NCBI GenBank assembly: GCA_045504435.1
Contig: JBEULC010000001.1
Span: 124,001 to 188,000 of the forward strand
Source: JBEULC01 sp045504435
Lineage (GTDB): Bacteria; Pseudomonadota; Alphaproteobacteria; WRAU01; Hepatincolaceae
Direction: 5' to 3'
Length of the DNA: 64,000 nucleotides
A program made the position numbers and the translations under genes. Positions 1 to 8,132 of the stretch are shown here, piece by piece (positions within the stretch are counted from its first letter, which is position 1; each line of letters opens with the position of its first letter). The notes beneath the pieces were generated by a model that was given only the letters and a program-made list of their open reading frames with translations, did not search any database and had not been told where the DNA came from.

Positions 1-188
1 CTGGCCGCTTCTTGAGTATTTAGTAAATAATTTGCGGAATCAGGTTTACTAGCATAATCTTTAATATAATCTGGAGTAACTTTATTGCTTTTTAGCTGCT
101 TAATAGTATTTTCAATGTTTTTATTGTGATTAGAGCAACCACAAATAATAAAAAAACATAAGTAAATTAAAGTTGTTCTAATTTTAAT
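1..188 (-). CDS. Small lipoprotein, N-terminal part (partial, probable ATT start)
   Basis: The reading frame runs off the left edge, so only about 62 codons are visible. The N-terminus reads IKIRTTLIYLCFFIICGC: a short basic stretch, a hydrophobic core and a lipobox-like I-C-G-C, as in an inner- or outer-membrane lipoprotein. After the presumed lipidated Cys it is polar and Lys/Asn-rich. No ATG, GTG or TTG lies in frame ahead of the signal peptide; the first stop upstream is TAA at 201-203. The only start that fits is ATT at 188, six bases after a good AAGGAAGG ribosome-binding site. The ATG at 159 is in another frame and stops after nine codons. I do not recognise the family. It lies upstream of the next lipoprotein in neither operon order nor overlap: both are on the minus strand and this gene is downstream. 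Confidence 0.55.
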   Translation of the reverse strand, partial: MKIRTTLIYLCFFIICGCSNHNKNIENTIKQLKSNKVTPDYIKDYASKPDSANYLLNTQEAA

Positions 189-245
189 GTCACACCTTCC
201 TTATCCTATTAAGACTATACTAAGATAACCATTGATATTAGAAAA

Positions 246-421
246 CTAAGGGAAAGGAAATCCTATAGGAGCATCTTGCTTTATAATAATTTCACTTTCA
301 TTATATTGCTTACTATTGTTAGCCACATAGTCTGTAGTTGTATGTAAATGCTCTGTGGATTGATTATATAATATATTATTACTAATTTGCTCCTTTAAAG
401 TATTTAACGCATCAGGAGATA
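246..421 (-). pseudogene. Frame-shifted C-terminal tail of the LPP20 lipoprotein gene
   Basis: About 55 codons stay open in a different frame directly after the A10 run that ends the LPP20 frame. The tail is Asn/Gln/Lys-rich with no membrane segment, and it is contiguous in amino-acid style with the lipoprotein (KEKLQKK then ISPDALNTLKEQ). It has no convincing start of its own: the in-frame ATGs at 506 and 491 sit inside the LPP20 coding sequence without a clear ribosome-binding site. It is best read as the last quarter of the lipoprotein, made only if the frame is shifted at the A run. Confidence 0.5.
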
Positions 422-966
422 TTTTTTTTTTGTAACTTCTCTTTATCAATGTTAAAATTTTGGTTAATATTGTCTTCAATAAATGCTGCATAAGCTGCCG
501 CATCAAAGCCTAATAAAACATATAAATCACCTGAAGGACTTATCATTTGCTTATAAACTTTAGCATGTCCTAGTAAATGGCTACCAATATACACTTCAGT
601 TGGCTTAGTCTTAGGAGAAATTTTATCCTTATCTGTAGCATCTATGGTTTCAACAAAAGTTGTAATTATGGTTTTAATGTCAGCTTGAATTTTTTGTGCT
701 AAAAACTCTCTGGCTTGACTAGAAGCCCTTTTATACATGTTATTAATGCCCTCATCAGATTTTACAGCATAACCTACTGCAGATATGGCTACTCCTTCTG
801 TAAAGGCTCCACATATCCAAGTTGGCGCAAGTTTTCCTTTGTCTTCTGGAAAAATACACTCTCCGCTTGAACTTACTTTTTTACCCCCACAGGCAGCTAA
901 AAATAAAATAGCAAGGCTAATTAGGAGTTTTCTTAAAGTAGATACCTTAGTAGCTAGATTAAACAT
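412..966 (-). CDS. LPP20-family lipoprotein, C-terminus cut by a poly-A frameshift
   Basis: The 184-residue product begins with a lipoprotein signal peptide whose lipobox is LAAC with Cys26. It then has the pattern of the LPP20/LPP20-like family: a P-x-W segment (APTWICG), an alternating short domain, and a long amphipathic helix in the middle (YKRASSQAREFLAQKI). The start is ATG at 966 with GAAGG about seven bases upstream. The frame ends in TGA at 412-414 just after a run of ten A. One base fewer in that run continues the protein for about 55 more residues, down to position 246 (tail KISPDALNTLKEQ...). The full-length product may therefore come from slippage, or the gene may be newly broken. 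Function is not known; LPP20 proteins are surface or outer-membrane lipoproteins. Confidence 0.7.
   Translation of the reverse strand: MFNLATKVSTLRKLLISLAILFLAACGGKKVSSSGECIFPEDKGKLAPTWICGAFTEGVAISAVGYAVKSDEGINNMYKRASSQAREFLAQKIQADIKTIITTFVETIDATDKDKISPKTKPTEVYIGSHLLGHAKVYKQMISPSGDLYVLLGFDAAAYAAFIEDNINQNFNIDKEKLQKKNIS
422..431 (-). other. A10 slippery homopolymer inside the LPP20 gene
   Basis: Ten T on the plus strand (A10 in the transcript). Codons there are CAA AAA AAA AAT. Removing one A joins the upstream lipoprotein frame to the downstream tail; adding one A gives a stop within a few codons. Such tracts in AT-rich symbionts are known sites of polymerase slippage. Confidence 0.6.
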
Positions 967-1284
967 AATAACCTTCTTTTTTTATGGGTTGATAACTTAC
1001 AAGTTAAAGAGAATTTAAATGATAACACTTAAATTATAGCAATTTAATCTATTACAACAGGAGGGTTTTTGCGGCAATTAAGCCTACAATCTTAACATAA
1101 TCTTTTTAAACACTCTACTTTACTTTTTATAAACATTGGCTATGTTATCACACTTGCTTTCCTTTAGCAAATGTATTAAGAGAAAAAAGTAGCGTCAAAA
1201 CCCAAAAACACCACTAAAGGTAAGTAAAAAAACAAGTTAAATTTAAAATAAACCTAAGCTTGCTTTTTTACTTTACTCTTTTGA
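967..1284. other. Intergenic region between LPP20 gene and symporter
   Basis: No gene is visible. Both flanking genes are on the minus strand. The right part holds the hairpin at 1222-1273, which probably ends the symporter transcript. The rest must contain the promoter of the lipoprotein genes; I cannot place it firmly. Confidence 0.5.
1222..1273 (-). terminator. Probable terminator of the dicarboxylate symporter
   Basis: Arms at 1222-1237 and 1258-1273 pair at 14 of 16 positions. On the minus strand the 3' arm contains a run of seven U. It begins 12 bases after the symporter stop codon. The loop is long (20 nt), so it is a fair rather than textbook intrinsic terminator. Confidence 0.5.
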
Positions 1285-2544
1285 TTAATCAATGTAAGTA
1301 GCTTTAGCCACATCTTGGGAGTTATAACCTAGATATTTATCCAGTACACCAACGCAAGTTGTATCTCCCACCACATTAATAGAGGTTCTGATCATATCAA
1401 AAATTCTGTCTACGGCAAATAATAAAGGCAAGCCGGCTAAAGGTACATTAATCACTACCAATACGGCCACTATTAATAAGCTAGGCCCTGGCACACCTGA
1501 GGTTCCTATAGCTCCTAAAATAGAGGCCAACACTATGGCAATATAGCCTGTAAAGGTAATGTCTATATTAAACATATGAGCAAAAAATATGGCTGACATA
1601 CTAAAATACATAGCGTTACCATTCATATTAACCGTAGCCCCTATAGGTAAAATAAAATTAGAAATGTTTTTATTTAATTTTAGTCTGTCACATACCATAA
1701 GATTGGTGGGTAAACTAACTAAAGAGGATGCAGTAGTAAAAGAAATAATCTGCAAAGGTATAATTTTTTTCACAAAAGTTCTATAAGGCACGTTAGAGAA
1801 GTATTTCATAATCAAGCCAAAAACCCCATATACCAAAAATATACAGCCTAATAAAAATATAAATAAAAACTTTAAAGTTAAGAATAAAATTTCTAGGCCT
1901 AATGTTCCAGTAGCATAAGCTATCAAAGATAATACTGCCAGTGGAGTGATTAACATCACCTTACTCATAATCCACAGCAAAGCTTCATTTAAAACATTGA
2001 TGGATTGTAATAAATTATCTTTATAATCATTTTTTAAATAAGAGATTGCTACCCCTAAAAAAGCAAAAAAGGTGATAATTTGCAAAATATTACCTTGGAC
2101 TAAAGCTGCTATAGGATTTGAGGGGATAATATTAATGATAAATTCCCAAAAGCTAGGCTGTTTAGCTATTTCTGGAGAAGAATATAGTTGATCTCCCGTT
2201 AATAAGCTAGCAGGCACCCCTTGTAATCCTAATCCCACGTTAAATATCTTAGCAAACATAATACCTAAAACTCCTGCAGCTACTGAAGTTACAAAAAAAT
2301 AAAGAAAACCAAAAAAGCTTACTTTACCTGCATTATTCGTGTTTGCTAGCTGAGATGTACTATTTAAAATAGAAAACATTACCACCGGAACAATTAACAT
2401 CCTAATTAATTGAATAAAAATATCACCAATAGGCTTAAGGAATATAACCTTTTCACCAAACGCCAATCCTGCTATAACCCCTATAATAGCAAAAATAAAA
2501 ATATTTAAGCTACTTCCCCAAAATCTTAAAACCATTTTTATCAC
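1285..2544 (-). CDS. Dicarboxylate/amino acid:cation symporter (SDF/DAACS family)
   Basis: A 419-residue membrane protein of the GltP/DctA type that brings glutamate, aspartate or C4-dicarboxylates into the cell with protons or sodium. The visible signatures are the serine-rich re-entrant loop SSLVSLPT at about 273-280, the substrate/cation motif GATVNMNG at about 302-309, the second re-entrant loop GTSGVPGPS near 345, and the C-terminal DRIFDMIRTSINVVGD segment with the substrate-binding Asp/Arg/Asn residues of the family. Length is normal for the family. It stands alone, with a probable terminator behind it. The substrate cannot be fixed from sequence; glutamate is the usual one in intracellular alphaproteobacteria, where it serves as carbon and nitrogen source. 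Confidence 0.9.
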   Translation of the reverse strand: MIKMVLRFWGSSLNIFIFAIIGVIAGLAFGEKVIFLKPIGDIFIQLIRMLIVPVVMFSILNSTSQLANTNNAGKVSFFGFLYFFVTSVAAGVLGIMFAKIFNVGLGLQGVPASLLTGDQLYSSPEIAKQPSFWEFIINIIPSNPIAALVQGNILQIITFFAFLGVAISYLKNDYKDNLLQSINVLNEALLWIMSKVMLITPLAVLSLIAYATGTLGLEILFLTLKFLFIFLLGCIFLVYGVFGLIMKYFSNVPYRTFVKKIIPLQIISFTTASSLVSLPTNLMVCDRLKLNKNISNFILPIGATVNMNGNAMYFSMSAIFFAHMFNIDITFTGYIAIVLASILGAIGTSGVPGPSLLIVAVLVVINVPLAGLPLLFAVDRIFDMIRTSINVVGDTTCVGVLDKYLGYNSQDVAKATYID

Positions 2545-2724
2545 CCTAAACTACCTCAAATTAACTAATTAGGTTTCTAGTATAGCATAATTTCAGAAAG
2601 TATTTTTAAAAGCACAAAGTTTTAATAAAATAAGCCAATCGTAATTTCCCTTATAATTAATCCATTAGTTATCTTTGTGCGCTAATTTTTTGAGCTAAAT
2701 CTATAAGTTTTATATACGATTTAT

Positions 2725-3795
2725 CTAATTTGATTCAGCTAAGCCTTCTAGATAGTGCTCACGCAAAATGTTAAGACTAAGTAAGGTATCATCACGACAA
2801 ATATACCAAAAAAACCAGCCATTAGTCGGCTTTTTTATAATTTTTTCGGCAACCTGATGAATACTTCCAACAGCCTCATTGGTATAAATTAAAGAGCCAT
2901 CCAGACAAACAATAGCCGGGTTTTCTAAATTTTTATCGTAGATAGATTCTCCAACTTCTAACAAGCCTTTTTGAATCAGATTTCCCAAAGAAACTCTTTT
3001 ATTAGGTTTAACATCTTTTAGCTGTACATGATTAATATTTAAAGGCACCGTATTATCTAACCTAGCTTGAGCTAAAGTTAGATAATGCTGATCCTTTTCT
3101 ATACCTATAAAACGTCGGCCCAACATTTTAGCAACCACGGCGGTTGTTCCTGTGCCTGAAAAAGGGTCTAAAATAATATCATTTTCTAAAGTTGATGCTA
3201 AAATCACTCGCATTAGTAAATCCATGGGTTTTTGTGTAGGATGAACCGTTTTATTCTCTATTTTTAAGCGTTCGCTACCGTTACATACTGGCAGATTCCA
3301 AATGCTGGTCATTTGCTTATCATCATTAAGGATTTTCATAGATTGATAATTAAAGCAGTACTTGGAATCACGACTTTTCGCTGCCCAAATTAAAGTTTCA
3401 TGAGCGTTAGAAAATCTCACTCCTTTAAAATTTGGCATTGGATTAGTTTTTGCCCAAATCAAATCGTTTAAAATCCATAACCCTAAATCTTGAATAATTT
3501 TGCCTATTCTAAAAATATTGTGATAAGTACCAGTTACCCAAAATGTACCTGAAGGCTTTAAAACTCTTTGGGTTTCTGTTAACCAAGATAAACTAAAATC
3601 ATCATAACTTTGAAACGAAGTAAATTGATCCCATGCAATCTCTTGTACCCCATTTACTTTAGTACGGTTAGGACGTAATAGCTTTTTAGACATTTGCATA
3701 TTATAAGGAGGGTCAGCAAATACTAAATCTACGCTTTGATCCTCTATTGTTTTTAATACCTCTAAGCAATCTCCCAAAATTATCTTATTTAACAT
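2725..3795 (-). CDS. ccrM: Adenine-specific DNA methyltransferase, CcrM type (GANTC)
   Basis: The 356-residue enzyme is a beta-class N6-adenine methylase: the catalytic DPPY motif comes first (residues 28-31) and the SAM-binding DPFSGTGTT motif follows at about 212-220. A target-recognition region lies between, including the phrase WAKTNPMPNFKGVRF, typical of CcrM. After about residue 270 comes the extra C-terminal domain (KGLLEVGESIYD...GWFFWY) that distinguishes CcrM from HinfI-like restriction methylases. No restriction enzyme is beside it, so it is a solitary cell-cycle methylase in the alphaproteobacterial sense. It begins 23 bases after the upstream glycosyltransferase gene and is probably cotranscribed with it, an unusual neighbourhood. 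GATTC, a GANTC site, occurs at its own stop end. Confidence 0.93.
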   Translation of the reverse strand: MLNKIILGDCLEVLKTIEDQSVDLVFADPPYNMQMSKKLLRPNRTKVNGVQEIAWDQFTSFQSYDDFSLSWLTETQRVLKPSGTFWVTGTYHNIFRIGKIIQDLGLWILNDLIWAKTNPMPNFKGVRFSNAHETLIWAAKSRDSKYCFNYQSMKILNDDKQMTSIWNLPVCNGSERLKIENKTVHPTQKPMDLLMRVILASTLENDIILDPFSGTGTTAVVAKMLGRRFIGIEKDQHYLTLAQARLDNTVPLNINHVQLKDVKPNKRVSLGNLIQKGLLEVGESIYDKNLENPAIVCLDGSLIYTNEAVGSIHQVAEKIIKKPTNGWFFWYICRDDTLLSLNILREHYLEGLAESN

Positions 3796-3818
3796 TAGCT
3801 TCCCTATTTAAAACCATT

Positions 3819-4778
3819 TTAAAAAAATAGTCTATATAATATATAATTACATCTCATTAAACATGAATACTTTATATATTTTAAATTACCTAAAATTTTC
3901 TTATAGCTTTTTAAATCAATCCAAGCAAGGCTTTTTTGCATTTCTAAAAACAATTGACGTTTATTGTTTTTAGTTTGATCAAAGAATTTACTAAAGGTTT
4001 TTAAAAGCTTTGGCACAAATAAATTTTTATAAGCATTAAAATTATTAGTATTAATTAAATACTCCTTTACCAGTTCCATAGATTTAATAATATGCTTTGA
4101 TTTATTATAATTCAAAGATGAGTTCATAATAGAATTTTTATTTTGATAATAAAGATACAACGCTAATTTACTATAAAATATGTTATTGGATAAAATAATA
4201 TTTTTCCAAAAAAAAGGAAGGTCTTCATAAATAATACTAGGATGAAAGCTACTATTATGCTGCTTTAAAAAATCTCTTTTATAGATTTTATTCCATGCCA
4301 CCACCCCTGAGCTTAAGATTTTTAGCTTATCTTCATAAGTGCCATAAAATCCCTGATTAATTTTTTTATTAGTTTTAAGCGTTTTTTCTCCACCTTCATA
4401 AACCTTATAGTAATCAAAAATAATCACATCAAGTGGCTTATTATCTAAAAAATTGCATTCTTGATCAAGGCTTTCATATGCCTTTAAACTTATGCTATCA
4501 TCCCCATCTATAAAGTGAATATACTCGCCTTGTGCCAGCTGTAAACCCTGATTTCTAGAAACTGAAAGGCCTTGATTAACGGTAGTTAAAAATTTAATTC
4601 TTTGATCTTTTTTTGCGTATTCCTTAATTATCGCCAAACTATTATCAGTTGACCCATCATTAATCACAATAATCTCTATATCCTTAAAGGTTTGATTAAT
4701 AAGGCTATCTAAACAACGAGCCACATATTTTTCTATATTATAAACTGGCACAATGCAGCTAATTTTGGGAATTTTCAT
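3819..4778 (-). CDS. Family 2 glycosyltransferase
   Basis: A 319-residue GT-A fold enzyme. It has the N-terminal family 2 start (ISCIVPVYNIEKYVARCL), the nucleotide-binding VINDGSTDNS at about 38-47, and the metal-binding DGDD at 91-94. The C-terminal half is Lys/Asn-rich with aromatic residues and no clear transmembrane helices. Such enzymes add single sugars to LPS, capsule or other surface glycans from UDP- or dTDP-sugars; donor and acceptor cannot be told from sequence. It lies 37 bases after the next glycosyltransferase and before ccrM on the same strand. With lptD and lptG elsewhere in the window, a role in LPS or surface glycan assembly is a reasonable inference. Confidence 0.88.
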   Translation of the reverse strand: MKIPKISCIVPVYNIEKYVARCLDSLINQTFKDIEIIVINDGSTDNSLAIIKEYAKKDQRIKFLTTVNQGLSVSRNQGLQLAQGEYIHFIDGDDSISLKAYESLDQECNFLDNKPLDVIIFDYYKVYEGGEKTLKTNKKINQGFYGTYEDKLKILSSGVVAWNKIYKRDFLKQHNSSFHPSIIYEDLPFFWKNIILSNNIFYSKLALYLYYQNKNSIMNSSLNYNKSKHIIKSMELVKEYLINTNNFNAYKNLFVPKLLKTFSKFFDQTKNNKRQLFLEMQKSLAWIDLKSYKKILGNLKYIKYSCLMRCNYILYRLFF

Positions 4779-4815
4779 AGCTTTTTTATTAAATCTTAAT
4801 TTTGTTAATTTATTA

Positions 4816-6036
4816 TTAATCTTCTAGCTCAGCAATAATTTTATTATCTAATTGCCTTACTAGGGTTTTAGGGTCAAATTTATCTATAGCATATTGATAG
4901 CCATCTAGGGCTAAATTTATCAATTTTGTTTCATCTTCCATGAGAAGTTTTACTTTTTTTGCAATTTCTGCTGGGCTTACCTGATCTAAGTAAAGCGCAT
5001 AAGGACCACTTACTTCTTTAAGACCCCCCTTGCCTGAGCTAATAACTGCACATTTAGCTAAATGTCCTTCTAAGGCTACAAGGCCAAAGGGCTCATTTGA
5101 TTTAGTTGGAACTACAAAAATTTTAGATAAAGCCATCACCTGAAATACTTCTTGATTACTTAAATTAGTGTATAACGTAATTCTATCTTCTTTTATTAGG
5201 CGTAAAATTTGGCTACAAGCTTCTGCAGATATTTTTAATTCTTTAGCTAAGTCGCTAAAAATTTCGCTGCTATTAGGATTATATCTATCTGTTTGCTTAA
5301 AATTTTTAGCAAAATAAGCAACAATAACCACTGCTTTATAATTTTGCTGCAATGGCATAATCTCAATTAAAGATAGCAAAAATTCTACTATCCCCTTAAA
5401 TTTTACTGCTTTACCGGCAAAAACTATTTGATTTTGTTTACTCTTTAAAGAGATAGTTTCAGTATTTAGTAATAAATGACCATAATTATTGTAACATATA
5501 ATTATTTTTTCATTCATTTTAGGATAGTTATCCGCTAAGCAAACGCGAACATAATTGCTAATACATAAAATTTTATCAAGTTTTTTTATATAAAAATGGT
5601 AATAAAAAAATCTTATTAAGGAAAATTGCTCTTTAAAACGATTAATAAAATACTGCCCATGCTTTACCAAAAATACTTTTGAATAAGAAAAATTGCTCTT
5701 TAAAAAGCTCGCTAGCTTTAAATCCTGATGTATATGTAATAGTAATTTATTTGTTAAATGGTCTTGATTATTTATAGATTCTGCCTGATTTTTAAGAATA
5801 TTAATAATGGCTTGTTTCACCGCATATTTATAATTTTTTTTCTTAATGTATTTAGGTATTATACTTATTTTTACTCTAAGCAAAGGCGTAGAAGTATAAG
5901 GAGTAATAATAATCATTTGCTCCTTTAAACTACTGTATTGAATATAAGGCAATGCGGCTAAAACTACAGGCTTAGTTTTAGTTCGGCAAAAAGGATTATT
6001 AAAAGGCATAATGATTATTATGGTCATAAAACTCAT
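4816..6036 (-). CDS. Family 4-like glycosyltransferase (GT-B fold)
   Basis: A 406-residue protein whose second half carries the group 1 glycosyltransferase core: VFAGKAVKFKGIVEFL (donor-site start, about residue 205), VFQVMALSKIFVVPTKSNEPFGLVALEG with the conserved E-x7-E pattern at about 300-330, and a C-terminal helix. The N-terminal half is a poorly conserved acceptor domain rich in Lys/Ile. The start is uncertain: ATG occurs at 6036, 6027 and 6009 and none has a good ribosome-binding site. It is the first gene of a probable three-gene unit with the GT2 gene and ccrM. A sugar-transfer role in surface polysaccharide is likely; the substrate is unknown. Confidence 0.85.
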   Translation of the reverse strand: MSFMTIIIIMPFNNPFCRTKTKPVVLAALPYIQYSSLKEQMIIITPYTSTPLLRVKISIIPKYIKKKNYKYAVKQAIINILKNQAESINNQDHLTNKLLLHIHQDLKLASFLKSNFSYSKVFLVKHGQYFINRFKEQFSLIRFFYYHFYIKKLDKILCISNYVRVCLADNYPKMNEKIIICYNNYGHLLLNTETISLKSKQNQIVFAGKAVKFKGIVEFLLSLIEIMPLQQNYKAVVIVAYFAKNFKQTDRYNPNSSEIFSDLAKELKISAEACSQILRLIKEDRITLYTNLSNQEVFQVMALSKIFVVPTKSNEPFGLVALEGHLAKCAVISSGKGGLKEVSGPYALYLDQVSPAEIAKKVKLLMEDETKLINLALDGYQYAIDKFDPKTLVRQLDNKIIAELED

Positions 6037-6330
6037 GTGTAAATTATATAATTGAAATTTTTTAAAAATAACAAGAAGATCTTCTTACTATATCGGGGCA
6101 TAAATCTAATATATGTAAAACACAGATAGATTATTTAGATTAATTGTAGCTATAAATAATCTGATTTTGCAACTTTTATTTTAATAGCAAAATTAAAATC
6201 ATCTAAAGAGATAAAAAATTATGCTTTAGTTTAAATATGTTAAAGGCTATACTAACAAGATAATACCTTCAGTAATATTTATTATAATCTGTTTTTATAG
6301 GCTAAAACCTCCTTTAAGGACCGCTATATT
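6037..6330. promoter_or_regulatory. Divergent intergenic region, GT4 and rnd
   Basis: 294 bases with no gene between divergently transcribed genes. A perfect 14-base palindrome, AAGAAGATCTTCTT, lies at 6073-6086, 37 bases upstream of the glycosyltransferase, and could be an operator. No promoter can be assigned with confidence. Confidence 0.35.
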
Positions 6331-7461
6331 TTGGAATACATTGTTATTAATGAACAAAAGAATCTAGATTTATATTGTCTTGAGATTGGAAAATCTCCTT
6401 ATATTGCCATAGATACCGAATTCCTAAGAACTACCACTTATTTTCCCAATCTATGTCTTATGCAAATTTGCTATAAAAAGGGATTTGCTTTAATTATTGA
6501 TTGCCTTAGTAATTTGGATTTATCCTCCTTATTTAAGATTATTTATAATCCTAATATTCTTAAAATATTTCATGGTGCTAGACAAGATTTAGAAATATTT
6601 TTTTACCAAAATCGTACTTTACCTCCTAATCTGTTTGATACTCAAATTGCCGCTTTGGCTCTTAATTATCCTAAGGAAATTAGTTATGAAAAACTAGTTA
6701 AAGTGCTTTTAGATTTAAATATTGATAAATCCTTAAAAAATAGCAATTGGTTAAAAAGGCCTTTATCTTTAAATCAATTAAAGTATGCGGCTCATGATGT
6801 AATTTATCTTTATGAAATATATGAGAAGCTATCAAATATATTGATACAAATGCACAGATTGTCTTGGTTAGATAGCCATTTTAAGCAAATGGAAAATCCT
6901 GAGCAATATCACTTTAATTTAGAAAAAAAATTATTTAAAGCTCTACCTGCTAACGCTTCTGCTAAAGAAATAAAAATAATAGAAGCTTTAATATTATGGC
7001 GTGAACAAGTGGCAAAAAATTTAAACTTATCCCCTAATTTGGTAATGACTACCCATCTAATAAAAACTATTGCTTTAGGCAATTTTAATAGCAAAGAGGC
7101 CTTATTAGAAAAATTAAAGGAAGATGATTTAGAGCATTACTTTGATGAAATATTTACTACAGTTACAGGCGTTGCTGAAATAAAAGAAGAAAATTTGCCA
7201 ATACCTAAACTCACTAAAAATCAAGTTGATATTTTTCATATATTAAAAATTATCTTAAACACCTGTGCCAATAATTATACCGTTAATAGCAACTTAATCA
7301 CCACCAATGAAGAATTAACCAAGTTCCTTTTGTTAAAAGAAGAATCAAATGCCAGTTTTCTAAAAGGCTGGTCCTATGATATTTTCGGCCGCTATGCCTT
7401 AGATTTTATTAATGGTAAAAACAAATTATTTATTAAAGACAATCTTATTTATATTCAATAA
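6331..7461 (+). CDS. rnd: Ribonuclease D
   Basis: A 376-residue 3'-5' exoribonuclease that trims tRNA precursors. The DEDDy active site is visible: IDTEF with Asp28 and Glu30, the second Asp in FHGARQDLEIF near residue 86, and the YAAHDVIYLYEIY segment near residue 154 carrying the last Tyr and Asp. An HRDC helical region follows (about 205-290), and a third domain of about 80 residues fills the C-terminus. Length matches the family. The start is TTG at 6331, ten bases after TAAGGA; no in-frame ATG comes before the conserved core. It lies 36 bases ahead of the nicotinamidase gene. Confidence 0.92.
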   Translation: MEYIVINEQKNLDLYCLEIGKSPYIAIDTEFLRTTTYFPNLCLMQICYKKGFALIIDCLSNLDLSSLFKIIYNPNILKIFHGARQDLEIFFYQNRTLPPNLFDTQIAALALNYPKEISYEKLVKVLLDLNIDKSLKNSNWLKRPLSLNQLKYAAHDVIYLYEIYEKLSNILIQMHRLSWLDSHFKQMENPEQYHFNLEKKLFKALPANASAKEIKIIEALILWREQVAKNLNLSPNLVMTTHLIKTIALGNFNSKEALLEKLKEDDLEHYFDEIFTTVTGVAEIKEENLPIPKLTKNQVDIFHILKIILNTCANNYTVNSNLITTNEELTKFLLLKEESNASFLKGWSYDIFGRYALDFINGKNKLFIKDNLIYIQ

Positions 7462-7497
7462 GATTTTAGAAAACTATTATAATTTCATAAGCCCAAA

Positions 7498-8103
7498 ATG
7501 AGTCACAATCAAGCTCTTATTATTATTGATTTACAAAATGATTTTTTAGAAGGCGGAGCCTTAGGTATAAAAGATAGTCATAAAATTATTCCTATTATTA
7601 ATAATAATATATCCTATGCTAGCTACAGTAAAATAATTTGTACCCAGGATTACCATCCCCAAAACCATATATCTTTTGCCTCTGCTCATAATTACCAATT
7701 GGGTAAAGTTATTAATGTGCAGGGTAAAACCCAAGCATTGTGGCCTACTCATTGCGTTGCAGGAAGCTTAGGAGCAGAAATATCTTCTAATCTTCTTTCA
7801 GCAAAAATTGATAAATTTATTTATAAAGGACAAGATACTTTATATGATTCCTATAGCGCTTTTTATGACGATAAAGGCAATTCCACGGGCTTATATGAAT
7901 ATCTTAAACAATGCGCAATAACTGAAGTGGTTCTAGTAGGATTAGCCCTTGATTGGTGTGTAAAAGCCACCGCTCAAGATGCGGTTAAATTGGGATATAA
8001 GGTTAAAGTACTTTTAAAAGCCACCTGCTCTATTAACTTTGATCCCCATAATTATGTAAATATATTAAGAAATTTGATAAAAATTGGCGTAAGTATTTGT
8101 TAA
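7498..8103 (+). CDS. pncA: Nicotinamidase
   Basis: A 201-residue isochorismatase-fold amidase that converts nicotinamide to nicotinate for NAD salvage. The catalytic triad can be placed: Asp11 in IIIDLQNDF, Lys110 in YKGQD, and Cys154 in LDWCVKAT. The metal-binding region with D and H appears in TQDYHPQNHISFASAH, and the substrate-pocket WPTHCVAGS is present. Length is usual. The gene converges on the hda-like gene, with a shared bidirectional terminator at 8108-8132. Confidence 0.93.
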   Translation: MSHNQALIIIDLQNDFLEGGALGIKDSHKIIPIINNNISYASYSKIICTQDYHPQNHISFASAHNYQLGKVINVQGKTQALWPTHCVAGSLGAEISSNLLSAKIDKFIYKGQDTLYDSYSAFYDDKGNSTGLYEYLKQCAITEVVLVGLALDWCVKATAQDAVKLGYKVKVLLKATCSINFDPHNYVNILRNLIKIGVSIC

Positions 8104-8107
8104 AATA

Positions 8108-8132
8108 AAGCCTTAGTTTAAATCTAAGGCTT
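8108..8132. terminator. Bidirectional terminator between pncA and the hda-like gene
   Basis: A perfect 9-bp stem (8108-8116 with 8124-8132) and 7-nt loop. T-rich sequence follows on both strands, better on the minus strand (TTTATTTTAA). It overlaps the last codons of the hda-like gene, a compact arrangement for converging genes. Confidence 0.7.

Noticed and set aside
785..1018. Open frame of 77 codons on the plus strand
   Set aside because: It is the shadow of the LPP20 lipoprotein on the other strand; no ribosome-binding site or family match.
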